From assembly GCA_951217055.1 (NCBI GenBank), contig OX578282.1, forward strand, positions 59,775,311-59,839,310: a stretch of 64,000 nucleotides of DNA. The letters are read 5' to 3'. The position numbers and the translations under genes were made by a program. Positions within the stretch are counted from its first letter, which is position 1. Each line of letters opens with the position of its first letter. The notes under the pieces are model-generated. The model was not told the DNA's origin and did no database searches. It saw only the letters and a list, made by a program, of their open reading frames with translations. This DNA is from Gerris lacustris (lineage: Eukaryota; Arthropoda; Insecta; Hemiptera; Gerridae). Positions 37,456 to 48,409 of the stretch are shown here, one piece after another.

Positions 37456-38619
37456 CTGACTATTATCGATAGATGTTTAAAGAAGCTAATTGTATCATCT
37501 TATAATGGATGTTGCACTATTGTCGACATGGACAAAAGAATAAATGAACACTGCTGATTTATCAATTATCTTTGTATAGTGGATAATTCATCCAGTATAC
37601 TATAATAACTTTTTACTGTTGTAGATTGATATCGAGATAAAAATAATTAAAAAATAACAACAACAGTATATAATAGTAATTGGATACATCATAAAAGGCG
37701 AAAGACGTTAAAATAATATTAATATTTTTACGTAAGATATTGTAATGGATAACGATCATTAATATTAAGGATAAAATAAAAATATTAGTTTATTTTTATG
37801 TTCATTGAAATGAGTTAGTGGATAGTGGGAGTATTTTTAAGGACGTATCAGATCTTAGAAAGTAATGAAGGATTTCCTCTTAATATTTCTAAGTCTCTCT
37901 CTACTTTACATTCGATAGTGGAGGTGTTATTTCGACTGATATTTTTATAATTTCAATGGTCAAGGTTGGTTACTTTTGTACTATAAATGTTTATCTGTCA
38001 AGATTATTAGAAAATATAATAGAGCATAAAAAAGAATTAAGGTTTTTATAAAAAATATTTAGTTCGTTTAATTAAACAACAAATTTTTTAATTCATTCAA
38101 TCATTTTAGATGAGGAGATTATATTTATTTATTTTTAATCTTTGCACCTTGAAGTTTTATTTCATAAAAGTTCAAGTATAATAAAAAAATCAAATATAAG
38201 TGAGACACCCTTGAATCGAATTTAACTTAAATTCTTCGACTTAACTTGTATTTTTATCTGAACTGGGACTTCCACGAGGTTAAACTTTCGAAAATGATCC
38301 TCTGCGTAATTTATCTGATTAAATGTTTTTACCATATTGATTAATACCAGCAGTCTATAAATTTTTTATTGCAGCTGCTTTCTCGTACTTTGTTCATAAT
38401 ATTTTTCAAAATTTAAATTTTATACCGATAATCCTGTTATACATAACTAAACATTTATTGGTTGTCTTGCAGACATAATTTTTAAGCTTAAGCCGTAATT
38501 TATTCAAAGATCTTTAGAGTCCTGATCATCATCCAATTTTTTAGGGTCCAGTAGGCAAAACCAAGGACTTATAATTTTCCGCGTATTTGTATTTCTGTCT
38601 GTCTTCAACGAACCTAAAT

Positions 38620-38925
38620 ATTGTCAACCCCTAGAAAACAAGGGTCCTTAGAATAATGTCCCTAGAAAACAAGGGCCCATAGAATAATGTCAACCCCTAG
38701 AAAACAAGAGTCCATAAAATAATGTCAATCCCTAGAAAACATGGGTCCTTAGAATAATGTCTCTAGAAAACAAGGGCCCATAGAATAATGTCAACCCCTA
38801 GAAAACAAGAGTCCATAAAATAATGTCAATCCCTAGAAAACAAGGGTCCATAAAAATAATGTCACCCCTAGAAAACAAGGGTCCATAGAATAATTTCAAC
38901 CCCTAGAAAACAAGGGGTTGACATT
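38620..38925. repeat. Tandem array, ~35-bp unit
   Basis: About 8-9 copies of 'CCCTAGAAAACAAGGGTCCA' + 'TAGAATAATGTCAAC', with longer-range duplication of unit pairs. Each CCCTAG...AAGGG can form a small hairpin. Confidence 0.9.
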
Positions 38926-39077
38926 ATTTTATGCGGAAATGCGTCATTGTAGGGTGTTAAATGCAAGAGGAAAACGCCTTAAAGTCATTTATATATTTGG
39001 TTTAATTTTTTATCAATTAATCATTGCACCATGTGCGTCCTTAAAAATGGTGTTTTTCGTGTCCCCCCTCAATTTTT

Positions 39078-39620
39078 ACATTCTCATATAAAGAGAAAGT
39101 ATTGTGATGGCGCGGCGCAATAATTTGATTTTGATATTCTGATGAATTTACTCGTTTTGAGGTACCCTGAGTCCAAAAAAGTGATATTAAAAAGTGTCTG
39201 TCTGTGCAGAAGCCTGAAGCATCAACTACTGGGCCGATTATGACAAAATTTGGCTCACATGTTCAGAAAAATCATACCCCGAAGCGAAATCGAGAAATTA
39301 ATTTTAGCTCCAAATTGGGGGCGATTTCCGACGATTTTGATTAAAAATTCTAAAATGTAGTCTATATTTATACGAATCTAACTACATAAGCCGTTTTCTC
39401 GGGAGTAATTTAGTTCCTGAGAAAATAGCTTAAAACGCAGGGGGAGAGAGGCTGTGTTCGATTCCCTGCCGAGGAGAAGCAATTTTTATGATATATTTTG
39501 ATAAAATGTTCAATAATAAATAAATGTACCAACGAAAACTAATAAAAATGGAAAGCACTGGGCCAAGTAATTATGAACTCGTAAGTATGAGAAAGTCTGA
39601 GTTGTTTCAACGATTTTTTA
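39078..39620 (+). repeat. Dispersed repeat family C, copy
   Basis: Left palindrome CATTCTCATATAAAGAGAAAG followed by 'ATTGTGATGGCGCG', 'GTCCAAAAAAGTGATATT', CTGTCTGTGCAG, core GGCCGATTATGACAAAATTTGG and 'CATGTTCAGAAAAATCATAC'. It ends with 'AAAGCACTGGGCCAAGTAAT' and 'GAGTTGTTTCAACGATTTTT'. Colinear with 47791-48406. Confidence 0.8.
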
Positions 39621-40172
39621 AAAGAAATCAACGAAAATATTATCACAGTATAGTTATAAAATAAATAAATAATTTGCTCAGATGATAAATTATTTAATCA
39701 AAACATTTAGAAATTATAATTTTTAAATAAACTACCAGCATTTTTATTATTTAAGTTAAGATATATTCTCTCTAGACTTTATGTTACCATATATTAATAA
39801 ACTATAATTATTTTTATACTATAATAAACATTACTGTTGCAACTGCTTAGATAGGAATACAAGAGAAAATTATACTGTAGTGAATCTGTTAGTTTGATTA
39901 CTGTTTATGTTTACATTTTGGCACTAGAATTCTTTTATAAATAGTTTACTTATCAAAACACATCATTCCTAACCCTCTAAATAGGCATTAACAACTTTCA
40001 ATTTGTTTAACTTAGTAAAAAAAAAAAAATAATGTGAATTTTTCACTTATAAAACCCTCTGTGTATTGAATGGAAAAAAGAGAAAACAAGGCAGCAAGTT
40101 TAACATAATGCAAGGGAAAGATTCACACAAGTCATACGTAACAGTGAACAGAGCTCGGTACAACATACTAAC

Positions 40173-40266
40173 CTAGCTTTGGTTTACACGCTCCGACAGG
40201 ACAACAGTTCGCTGTTAGATCAGTGTAATGAGGAAACACTCTCTTCAATTCTTCCGCTACTCTCGC
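40173..40266 (-). CDS. Candidate internal coding exon, 94 nt, unidentified protein
   Basis: On the minus strand a TTTAATTTAG acceptor (AG at 40268-40267) is followed by 31 sense codons. It ends before a GTTAGT donor (GT at 40172-40171), giving phase 0 in and phase 1 out. Only this frame is open: the other two hit stops, and in-frame TAG triplets lie just outside both splice sites. The peptide starts ARVAEELKRVFPHY and ends LTANCCPVGACKPKL, with a CC-x4-C cysteine pattern and normal amino-acid balance. I do not recognise the family. No companion exon was found, so this could be one exon of a gene with large introns, or an old pseudo-exon. Surrounding sequence (39630-41110) shows no other supported feature. 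Confidence 0.4.
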
Positions 40267-41190
40267 CTAAATTAAAATAATTAATCTACTTCTCTGTTAT
40301 TTTATACGTTGTGCTGATATGATAACTGGTTTATTCTGAATAAATGTAGCTTTGAAAAGGAGTAGACTAGACTTTCTAATAATTCAGCAGTATTCTCATT
40401 TATTTTTGTTAGATCTACCAAATGTTTAAGGATTGTGTTATAACTTGATGGTGTCTTGTATAAAGAAATGTGTTACTTCTAATTTCATGAAACTTTCCTA
40501 AATAAATAATAAATTAATTTTTTATTAATAAATTTTTCCCTAATTACACCATATTTTTATACTTACCTCCCCATAGATCAAATTTAATTTGAAAATATCC
40601 CTAATTTATAATTGATTGCAGCTATTGGTGAAGCATTTTAAATGATAACTTCTCAAGTGAAGCAGATGTTTTGTCTTACTGTTCCCCCTTACCCGGTGTC
40701 ATGTAGCATCCCCGTTTGAAATTGCATTCCCGTTTATTTACACAACAGGGGAGAGAAGTATGTTTTCCTGATCGAGTTTAAGTTTTCTCTTGAGGCACCG
40801 TTGAAGGAGAAAACTTCGTAAGCTCCCGAGGCCTTATGGTTAAGGAAATTAATGAGTTAGCTCCCTAGACTTGCCGATGAAGATTAATGCACTATTAGCT
40901 CTCGAGTCAATAGCCGAGGGAGAAAATCCCGAGAGCAAAAATAGGTTCTTTAATCCATATTGGGTATTAAATATTATCTACGTCTAGTATATCATGGCTA
41001 ATAGCTATAATTTTTCTAAAAAGAAATGCATTAAAGACTGTGTTACATGATAACCTAAAGTAAGCTTCCCAAAAAATAGCTAAACTGCTAAAAAATAGCT
41101 TGACTACCAAAACATAACACTTAAAAATAAATTTTAATTTAAAGCAAATTATAATTATTATTAACTACGGGAAACAGACAGAGAAAAATA

Positions 41191-41254
41191 CACTCCAGCG
41201 CCGGGATTTGAACCACGGGCCTGTATATCTCTACCAACTAAGCTACGCAGGAGA
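41191..41254 (-). pseudogene. tRNA-like sequence lacking the anticodon arm
   Basis: Minus strand: CTCCTGCGTAGCTTAGTTGG, TAGAGATATACAGGCCCGTGG, B box GGTTCAAATCC and GCGCTGGAGTG. The same deletion of the anticodon stem-loop as in 17241-17309 shows that this was already fixed in the element before it spread. Confidence 0.65.
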
Positions 41255-41288
41255 ATGATTTTCTCATCATTGAGAAAATCTCATTGAG

Positions 41289-41339
41289 TGCTATACTGGA
41301 AATATAGAGGCCCATGGTTCAAATCCCGGCACTGGAGTG
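41289..41339 (+). pseudogene. tRNA-like 3' part (anticodon arm + T arm)
   Basis: TGCTATACTGGAAATATAGA, GGCCCATGG, GGTTCAAATCC and GCACTGGAGTG. It is equivalent to 17152-17209 with a few substitutions. Confidence 0.6.
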
Positions 41340-41916
41340 TATTTTTTTCTGTCTGTTTCCCGTAGTTAATAATAATTATAATTTTATTTAAATTAATATT
41401 TAATCTTTCCGTAGTATGAATACTACCAAAATCGTAAAATTTGAATTAAAAATACCTTTTATGTTGGTATTACGGTTTTTTCCACTCCTATGGGAGGGAA
41501 GAAACATTTCCCTCCCTGATATTAGCAATGTAAATTCCACTTTCACTTATGAGTTGTAGATAAATATACTCGTATTTATTGATAGGTGCTTACATCCTAA
41601 ATATGATGCCCTTTCTTAAGTATTAACTTCCTTGTTTAAGCTTATCCGATCATCTTAAGATGATCTGTCTGGACTAGATTCCCCTTCTAACTTTACTTTG
41701 CTCCCATGAGATAGAATTTCATAACAGAACCAAATATTTATTAATTTTATTATTATAGCTAGGTGGATTCCCATTACTATTGCTTTTTAATTTAGTTTAG
41801 GGTTTTATAACTCAAAATCCCTTGTTTGGGCAGACATCAATAGCTATAATAAAAAATTATTCCAAATTCAGTCATTTTATTTCCGCATTTCCATGAAGTA
41901 ATTATGTTAGTGAGAT

Positions 41917-41987
41917 GACGGGGCTAGCCGAGTGGTTAACGTGTTCGCAACAGGAGTGTAATCTAAGACAAGGTTCATCACCGACGT
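41917..41987 (+). pseudogene. tRNA-like head (Ser/Leu type), possible SINE 5' end
   Basis: GACGGGGCTAGCCGAGTGGT then TAACGTGTTCGC matches the D-arm/A-box region of Ser/Leu-class tRNAs. A GGTTCATCACC block ~35 bases on is a poor B box. The acceptor ends do not pair well and no clear anticodon arm exists. Sequence after it (to ~42330) is of mixed composition and may be the body of a tRNA-derived SINE. I cannot find its 3' end. Confidence 0.5.
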
Positions 41988-42428
41988 TTCTATTGAGCTT
42001 GACTCCTAGATGATCACTTCGAGTAGACTATAGTAGCTGAATAATTACATAACCTAGAACCTAGGACAACTAATGGTATAACTCAATGCGTCAATCTCAA
42101 CTTTTGTAAATTCCATTAGATCGAGATTCATATAAAATTGATTCGAATCGTCAGGTTTCTCATAATCTCTTCTGGTCTTCTCCAGAAGTATTAAAAGACG
42201 AAGGGAAGGGCCTTTTTTGAACGGCAGAAATATACGAGATCGAGTCATTTGAAACGCTAGACCCACAAGTATCGGGCAGGCCACGTGCCCTGCTTCTGAA
42301 TCCGCGCGGGCTCTTATATAATTTTTGCGGTTGAAAGGAACTGCCCTGCCCGTCGTCTCAATGTGAGCCCGAATTTCGAATTTAAGCCTTATAAATTATA
42401 AATTGCAGATTTACAAACTAAATAGGGC

Positions 42429-43522
42429 CAGGGCCGTCCTAAGATATTCGGCGCCCGTGGGCTACTACAAATAATGCGCCCCTCTTCATAAGAAAATACA
42501 CGGAATGGCTGGAGAACCGAATTTATACAAGATTAATAAGAAAAACCTGTATGAACAAGAACAAAATAAAAAGCAAAAGTAACTTTTTTCTTTAGCAAAT
42601 TGAATAGTAATATCACCACGTATTTAAGTTATTAAATAAGTCTCTCTCTATGCGGATAAAATACTTAAATAATTTCATTTGCTCTGTCCCAAAGAAGGCC
42701 ATAAATAATTTTTTGTTCTTTTCAGTGCTGAAAAAGATCTTTTGCAATTTGTAGAGGCAATACTTAATTTAATGTGTAGTGCTGTGACCATGTTAGGAAA
42801 TGTAGACTCAATTTTCAAGTCGATTATTGTTCTTAAACTTAAACTAAGTTCTGCAGTAGATAAATATATTTTCTTAATTTTCCACTAAATATACGTGTTT
42901 AAATTGAAGGCATTCCTCAATAAATCGCCCTTTTATATTTTGCACAACTTTGCAGCATTCTTTCTAATTGAAATTTTTCAAATTGACCAGAAACCCAAAT
43001 ATTGAGTAAATGTCATCATAGGCACACCTTCTCTTTTGTACTTCTGCTAGAAGTTTATCAGTGATAGCATAATTTGTATGTGGAATTCGGCATTGGCATT
43101 AAATTTAACTTCTTCCGATGTATTTTCGTCGTATATTGTTTTTATCTTTTGGATATTCGTTTGTACTCATCACATCCAGACAATTTTATACCTTCAGATT
43201 TGTTAAGGTTATTTGATTGTGTATTTCGTTGGACTGTACAAATTTTTCTAAAGAAGTGTATAATATAATACTTTTTATTAGTTTTATCTATGATTTCTAA
43301 TATTTCGCTCCAAAATGCTACCATAATAGCAGTTTCTAGTAAGTTGAACTCATTTAACAACCCCTCAGCTTCAACTTTTGTTGCAGGCTTTTGAAAGTTA
43401 TCTTCGTATATTTTATTCAAAGCATCTTTAAAATTTTCAAAACCGGAAACCTAAAATAACACTAATAAAGACTGCCGCCCCAGGGCTATAGCCCATTTAG
43501 CCCTGTGGTTAGGGAGGCCCTG
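42429..43522 (-). mobile_element. hAT transposon relic (1,094 bp) with exact 8-bp target duplication
   Basis: Starts CAGGGCCGTCCTAAG and ends TTAGGGAGGCCCTG. The flanking duplications are AATAGGGC at 42421-42428 and 43523-43530 (exact). CAGGG ends with an 8-bp duplication are diagnostic of hAT elements. The interior encodes a decayed hAT transposase C-terminal half on the minus strand. Confidence 0.93.
42640..43440 (-). pseudogene. hAT transposase remnant (ZMYM1/DUF4371-like)
   Basis: Minus-strand fragments in order: a frame with KVEAEGLLNEFNLLETAIM and FWSEILEIIDKTNK (43390-43265). Then comes RRCAYDDIYSIFGFLVNLK (about 43030-42975), and FSALKRTKNYLWPSLGQSK (about 42730-42670), followed after a stop by NYLSILSA. 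The last is the hAT C-terminal dimerisation block. Family assignment to the ZMYM1/TTF-type group is from memory of those motifs. Multiple stops and frameshifts mean it is not functional, and the N-terminal half is gone. Confidence 0.82.
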
Positions 43523-43530
43523 AATAGGGC

Positions 43531-44644
43531 ACATACTAACAGTTTGTTCAAATTCTGCCTGAATCAAAAATAAATTAACTTTCAACAAATGTTAGTTAAA
43601 ATTAACAATTTATTTAACTGCGCAGTTGATTAATTGAAGTGATAACCTTAATCATAAGCCTCCAACAATTCCTGAGAAAGCTTTTTTACCGGCTTGATAA
43701 ATTTTACATGTTGTAATTCAATTACAAAATAAAGCAATAGTTTGTTCAAGTACCATGTATGACAAATCACTGATAATGTCGCGTAAATCTTTCAATCAAA
43801 TAGGTCTATATTCCACCTCTTTTTGTCAAGATTTTTATTCCTAGAATTCGAAATTGTATGTTAGCGTAGCATTTAAGATAAAAATTACAAGTTTATTTGA
43901 CTGATAAAGGCAAGGACAAAAATTATTAGTTATTAAAAGATTTTAAAATATGTCAAGCCTAAACTTAGGATCGATTTAGGCGCAATCTGAGATGCTATTT
44001 TAAGGAAAACACCTTTCTAATAAGATACATATCTGGAAATACATTCTTATAAGTATTTTTTTTTAATTTTAAATTATAGTACGATATTCTCGAATATAAC
44101 TGATGATTCGAACTATTTTTAATATCTGACCTTTCATTATGACTGATCATATACTAAAAAACTTACTTTTGATTTGTAAATCTGTATTGCCATGAATAGA
44201 AGATGACCGATATTTATAAAATTATTATATGGGATTAGATATTATTTAGCTGTTTATTTCAGGGATTATTCTTAAAATTGATAGATGAGAAAAGTTTATG
44301 TAGTCAAATTCCAATTATTTTCATACCATGATTAACTTCTTTGAGAATGTCCCCTGGATTGATACAAAACGCCGTAAAGCGGTAAATATGATTTTTTTCT
44401 AATGAAACCTCAATTTCGAAATAACCAATTCATTTTAGGAAACCATTACCTAAAAACCGAAGTAAGAAGTAATAGTTTAAAAGTTCACATTTAGAACAAA
44501 TGAAAATGTCTGAAATTCTATGAACGCACACTATTATCCTAGGTTTTATTTACAAAAACGTTTTTTTTTTTAAAATCATTTCTCGGCAACGGATCGATAG
44601 AAAAGTATGGTTGGCGGTGTTTTCCTCTATTTTGGATCTAGTAT
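43531..44644. other. AT-rich stretch, no supported gene
   Basis: No motif, RNA or clear repeat seen between the two hAT-type elements. Confidence 0.45.
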
Positions 44645-45987
44645 CAGGCCCGTCGAGAGGGGGCGGCAGGTACGGCTGGTGCCCCGGGGCCCGGACCTCT
44701 CCTAAAGGGCCCGGTTGTCTCAAGCTCCCCTAACACCCAATTACGCCAATATTTATTATTGAAATATTAAATAATAATATTCGTAATAATGTAAATAATA
44801 ATTAAAGACCTAATGGCCACCATTTTAGAAACGTGATTCATATTTGTGATCAAAATTTCAATACTTTTAAAATGATAGGTACCCAACTTAAAAGTTACAA
44901 AAAATAAAAATTTTGGGTCTCCATAGTTACGGCCACCTAAAATTTATCTTGTTTAAAATATCACTGCACCTCAACAGAGATGTATAATTGTGTATTTTTG
45001 CCTTTTTTTAGAACCTTTCCTAATGGGGTAGCGGGAGGGGGACTTTTTTGCGTTTTGTTCTAATTATTTCTGGTGTAAAATGACCACCATTTTTAGAAAC
45101 ACGATATACATATATTGGTGATCTACATTTCAATACCTTTAAAATTATACCCCACTCAAAAATTACAAAAATTATAAAATATTGTGATTAGTTCGCAGTT
45201 GCTCGCTGATCAAAGAAATTTTTAGTGTTTAAGTTCGCAATATTTTTCCTGTTTTTGGGCAAAGAAGTTTAACTTGTCTTCGAAATTTCAAATATGTAGC
45301 TACAGTAGGTCGGGAGATATAGTCCAAGAAGCAACGGACGAACTACCAAAAGCATAAGGGTTTCTAGGATGACCTTGAAACCCTAAAAACACCCGTTTTG
45401 TCCTGTTTGTGTTTGTTTTTACTCAGTTTTTCTGTTTTTATTTTTTATTGAATTGAAATGCTGCTCTTTGTTAGCCTACTCCTACTTGTATAAACATAAA
45501 AAAATCGTATTAAAACCTTAATACCTTGTATAAAACCTAAATGAACGTAATCAAAATTTTATGGTTATACGACGTTTTTGAAGTCCAGATTCTGTTTTAG
45601 TTTTAGTTGAAGACTGAAAAATTATAACCGATTTCAAACAATTTTGTCTAATTTGTAGGTCATAATTATGACTCATATACCTACATAAATTAAGTTATAA
45701 TAAGTTTTTTTTAACATTACTGCGGTAAAATAGTTGTAGTCTTCAGAATAAGTTTGTTTTACTCTGGTTTATCAGTAGTAGGGCTGCAGTTATCAGTTGT
45801 AATAGGCCTTTCATTGATATGTGCTTACAATGAATATAAAATAGAACTTATAATAAGGATAAGAATTGAAAAGATCTATACACAAGTAATTAGTGAAAAG
45901 TCCTACAATGACGAATAAAAACCAGTAAAAAGAAAGGGGCCCTTATAGGTCTAGCCGTGGGGCCCGCTACGGCTCTCGACGGGCCTG
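44645..45987. mobile_element. hAT-like non-autonomous element (~1.34 kb)
   Basis: The left end CAGGCCCGTCGAGAG and right end CTCTCGACGGGCCTG are exact complements. Neighbouring GC-rich stretches (CCCCGGGGCCCGG; GGGGCCCGC) also pair loosely. The flanks TCTAGTAT and CTTCGGAT agree at only four of eight bases, so a target duplication is not proven. An internal ~115-bp block (about 44815-44930) is repeated at about 45068-45180 ('CCACCATTTTTAGAAACACG', 'AATTTCAATACTTTTAAAAT'). No transposase fragment was found. Confidence 0.8.
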
Positions 45988-46837
45988 CTTCGGATTATGT
46001 TGGTTATACCCTTTATGTATGTATTAAAAATTAGATTGTAAATAAAATTCCATGGATCATTGCCATGAGATCGGCTTATTTTAAGGTTTAGGAAAAATTC
46101 TAAAAACTTTTAAATTGCATTTTTCTATACCCTACAACCTACAACTTCTTCCAATGGAAGAAACCCTGATGTAGATGCTCGACGTTTCAATCGTCTCTAG
46201 GTTATACAGTTCATCTATCAAAAAATCTTTTTACGTTTTGCAATTTTTAAGAATCATATAACATTTGACATACTTTTAGAATTATTAATCACATTATACA
46301 TGTAGCTGAAAGGAAATAGCGAGAGATAGAAAGAGATAGATGGAGAGTGGAATGAAAGAGAGACGGGACTTGTCATACAAGGGACTTAAGGACATCAGGT
46401 TTATGAAGATGAAAACCATTTCAAGATCATTTTCAAGTTCAACCTTGATACGATGGTAGCACCTTGTTAAGAAAGTTACCCAATCTCATTCTAAAATACA
46501 CCAAGTCTCTACGCATTGTAACTAAATATATATACATGTATGGGGATGAATGGAATCTAGAATACCGGAGTCAGTTCTTAACATCCCTGACACAGATATT
46601 AAATACTATGCTCTCAATTCTCCCTTCTTCCCATACGGGTATATCACAATTTCACATCAATTTTTTTTTATCCTTTATTATTATGTGTTCTTCATTGATA
46701 GAACATATTAATAAATGTGTTCTTCTTTGATAAAACGCATGATTCATATCGGTTTTTATCTCGCATCGTCACATCATGTTTATACACTTCATGTGTTATT
46801 TTTGTTATTTGATAGAATATATAATAATTAAGTATTT

Positions 46838-47400
46838 GGAACGAAGTTCCTTATGGCATGTTTCAGCGTCTGGGGCCCGGGAGTGAATTCGAAAAAAACT
46901 ACTGTTACGAAATCGACCGATGACGATAACTTGAGTAAATGATGACCGATTTCGTTGAAATTTGGTACACATGTTCATTTTACCAATGCCTAGGAACAGA
47001 TCGTTGGACAACGCTAACCGCCAAATCGTTCGCGCGCAAAACGGAAGCTCAAATGTAAAATAGGAATTTTAGGAAAGAAAACAATTTTAGCCTCATCTAT
47101 TAAATGAGATTTTTTCTTTTTAGGAAAACCAACACCGACGCCACTATAAAGTGTTAAAGATCGCTAAATTTATTAAAGTAGACCTAAAAGTTTAAAATAG
47201 AGAAAACTAACCCTGATGACCCTGATCGGTAACGATTTTACCGATATCTTACGTTCTAACGTAACAATTTTAATAAAAATTCATACACATCGTCCAAAGT
47301 ACAATTAAAACAGTCATGTAAATTTCAACCTGATACAAGCAGAATGTTTTGTGTAGTGAAGTGATATATTTTGTAATATTTTAAATTGAGTAGGGTTAAA
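46838..47400 (+). repeat. Dispersed repeat family B, palindrome-ended copy
   Basis: Starts at GGAACGAAGTTCCTTA, then 'GGGGCCCGGGAGTGAATTCG', core CGATTTCGTTGAAATTTGG near 46950, 'TTTTACCAATGCCTAGG', 'GCGCGCAAAACG' and 'TAAAGTAGACCTAAAAGTTT'. Same end as 32718-33488 and same body as 1893-2570. Between 47400 and 47790 a minus-strand frame (47622-47425) covers an internal duplication and is not a supported gene. Confidence 0.7.
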
Positions 47401-47790
47401 ACGTGAAGAAGGTTGTTTATAGTACTATATTTCACCAATAAAAGCGCTGAAGTATTTAAATATAGTACTAGGAGGAATCAGGAGGTAACTCCATTTTAAA
47501 TTGTTAATACTATATTTTGCCAATAGGAGCACAGCATGGCTACCTTCTTTGGAGGAAGAGATAATGTAAAGCTTGGCTAGACTGTCGGCTACACTGGATT
47601 TAATACCAAAATTCATATTCATGATTCAATATTTTTCCATGAATTGAAAAAAAATCAACACTGCCTTACCTCTGATTTTATTTATATGATAGGTTATATA
47701 AATGACAGGTTATAAACATTGTATTTGTTTAATGTACATGCATAAGTAGCAAATTTCTTCCGTATTAATTTTTTACTTTCTTTTATAAAT

Positions 47791-48406
47791 TACTTTCTCA
47801 TATAAAGAGAAAGTAGGTATTGTGATGGCGCGAACATTCGATTTTGAGATTTTGATGGATTTACACGTTTTGAGGTCCCCTGAGTCCAAAAAAGTGGTTT
47901 TTAAAAAATGTCTGTCTGTCTGTCGTCTGTGCAGTGCAGACGCCTGGAGCCTAATCTACTAGGCCGATTTTGAAGAAATTTGGCATACATGTTCAGAAAA
48001 ATCATACCCCGAGGCGAAATTGAGAAATGAATTTTAGCTCCAAATTTAGGGGCGTTACCCCCAAAAACTCTGAAAAAACGTGAAAATTAATTATTTCTCG
48101 AAAACGGTTCGGACGATTTTGATTAAAAAATTCTAAAATATAGTCCATTTAAATACGAATCCAACGACGTAAGTTGTTTTCCCGGGAAAAATCTAGTTCC
48201 TGAGAAAAAAGCTTAAAACGCGGACCGAGAGAGCCCGGGTTCGATTCCCCGCCCGGGAGAAGTTATTTTTATGATAAATTTTAATGAAATGCTCAATAAT
48301 AATTAAATTTACATACGAAATCTAATAAATGGAAAACACTGGGCTAAATAATTATGAACTCGTATATGAGAAAGTTTGTCTGAGTTGTCTCGGACCGATT
48401 TTTTTA
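47791..48406 (+). repeat. Dispersed repeat family C, best-preserved copy
   Basis: Left palindrome TACTTTCTCATATAAAGAGA (47791 on), and TATATGAGAAAGT near the right end, so ACTTTCTCATATA forms a 13-bp terminal inverted repeat. Interior: 'ATTGTGATGGCGCG', (CTGT)n near 47910, core GGCCGATTTTGAAGAAATTTGG near 47962, 'CCGGGAAAAATCTAGTTCC', and GGGTTCGATTCCCCGCCCGGG at 48237-48257 (tRNA T-arm/B-box-like). ~616 bp with no gene. Confidence 0.82.
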
Positions 48407-48409
48407 TCT

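Larger units (their letters stand above)
41120..41425. mobile_element. Foldback element copy 3 with tRNA-like halves (opposite orientation)
   Basis: Arms 'TTAACTACGGGAAACAGACA' (left) and 'CTGTCTGTTTCCCGTAGTTA' (right), as in copies 1 and 2. The asymmetric interior is reversed relative to copy 2: the A-box-bearing half is in the left (minus) arm and the anticodon-bearing half in the right (plus) arm. The right side ends with 'CCGTAGTATGAATACTACCA', the complement of the block outside the left arm of copies 1 and 2. It is non-coding. Confidence 0.85.

Noticed and set aside
42054..42284. 76-codon minus-strand frame after the tRNA-like head
   Set aside because: No motif, and it could be SINE body sequence. 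No supporting start context or splice sites.
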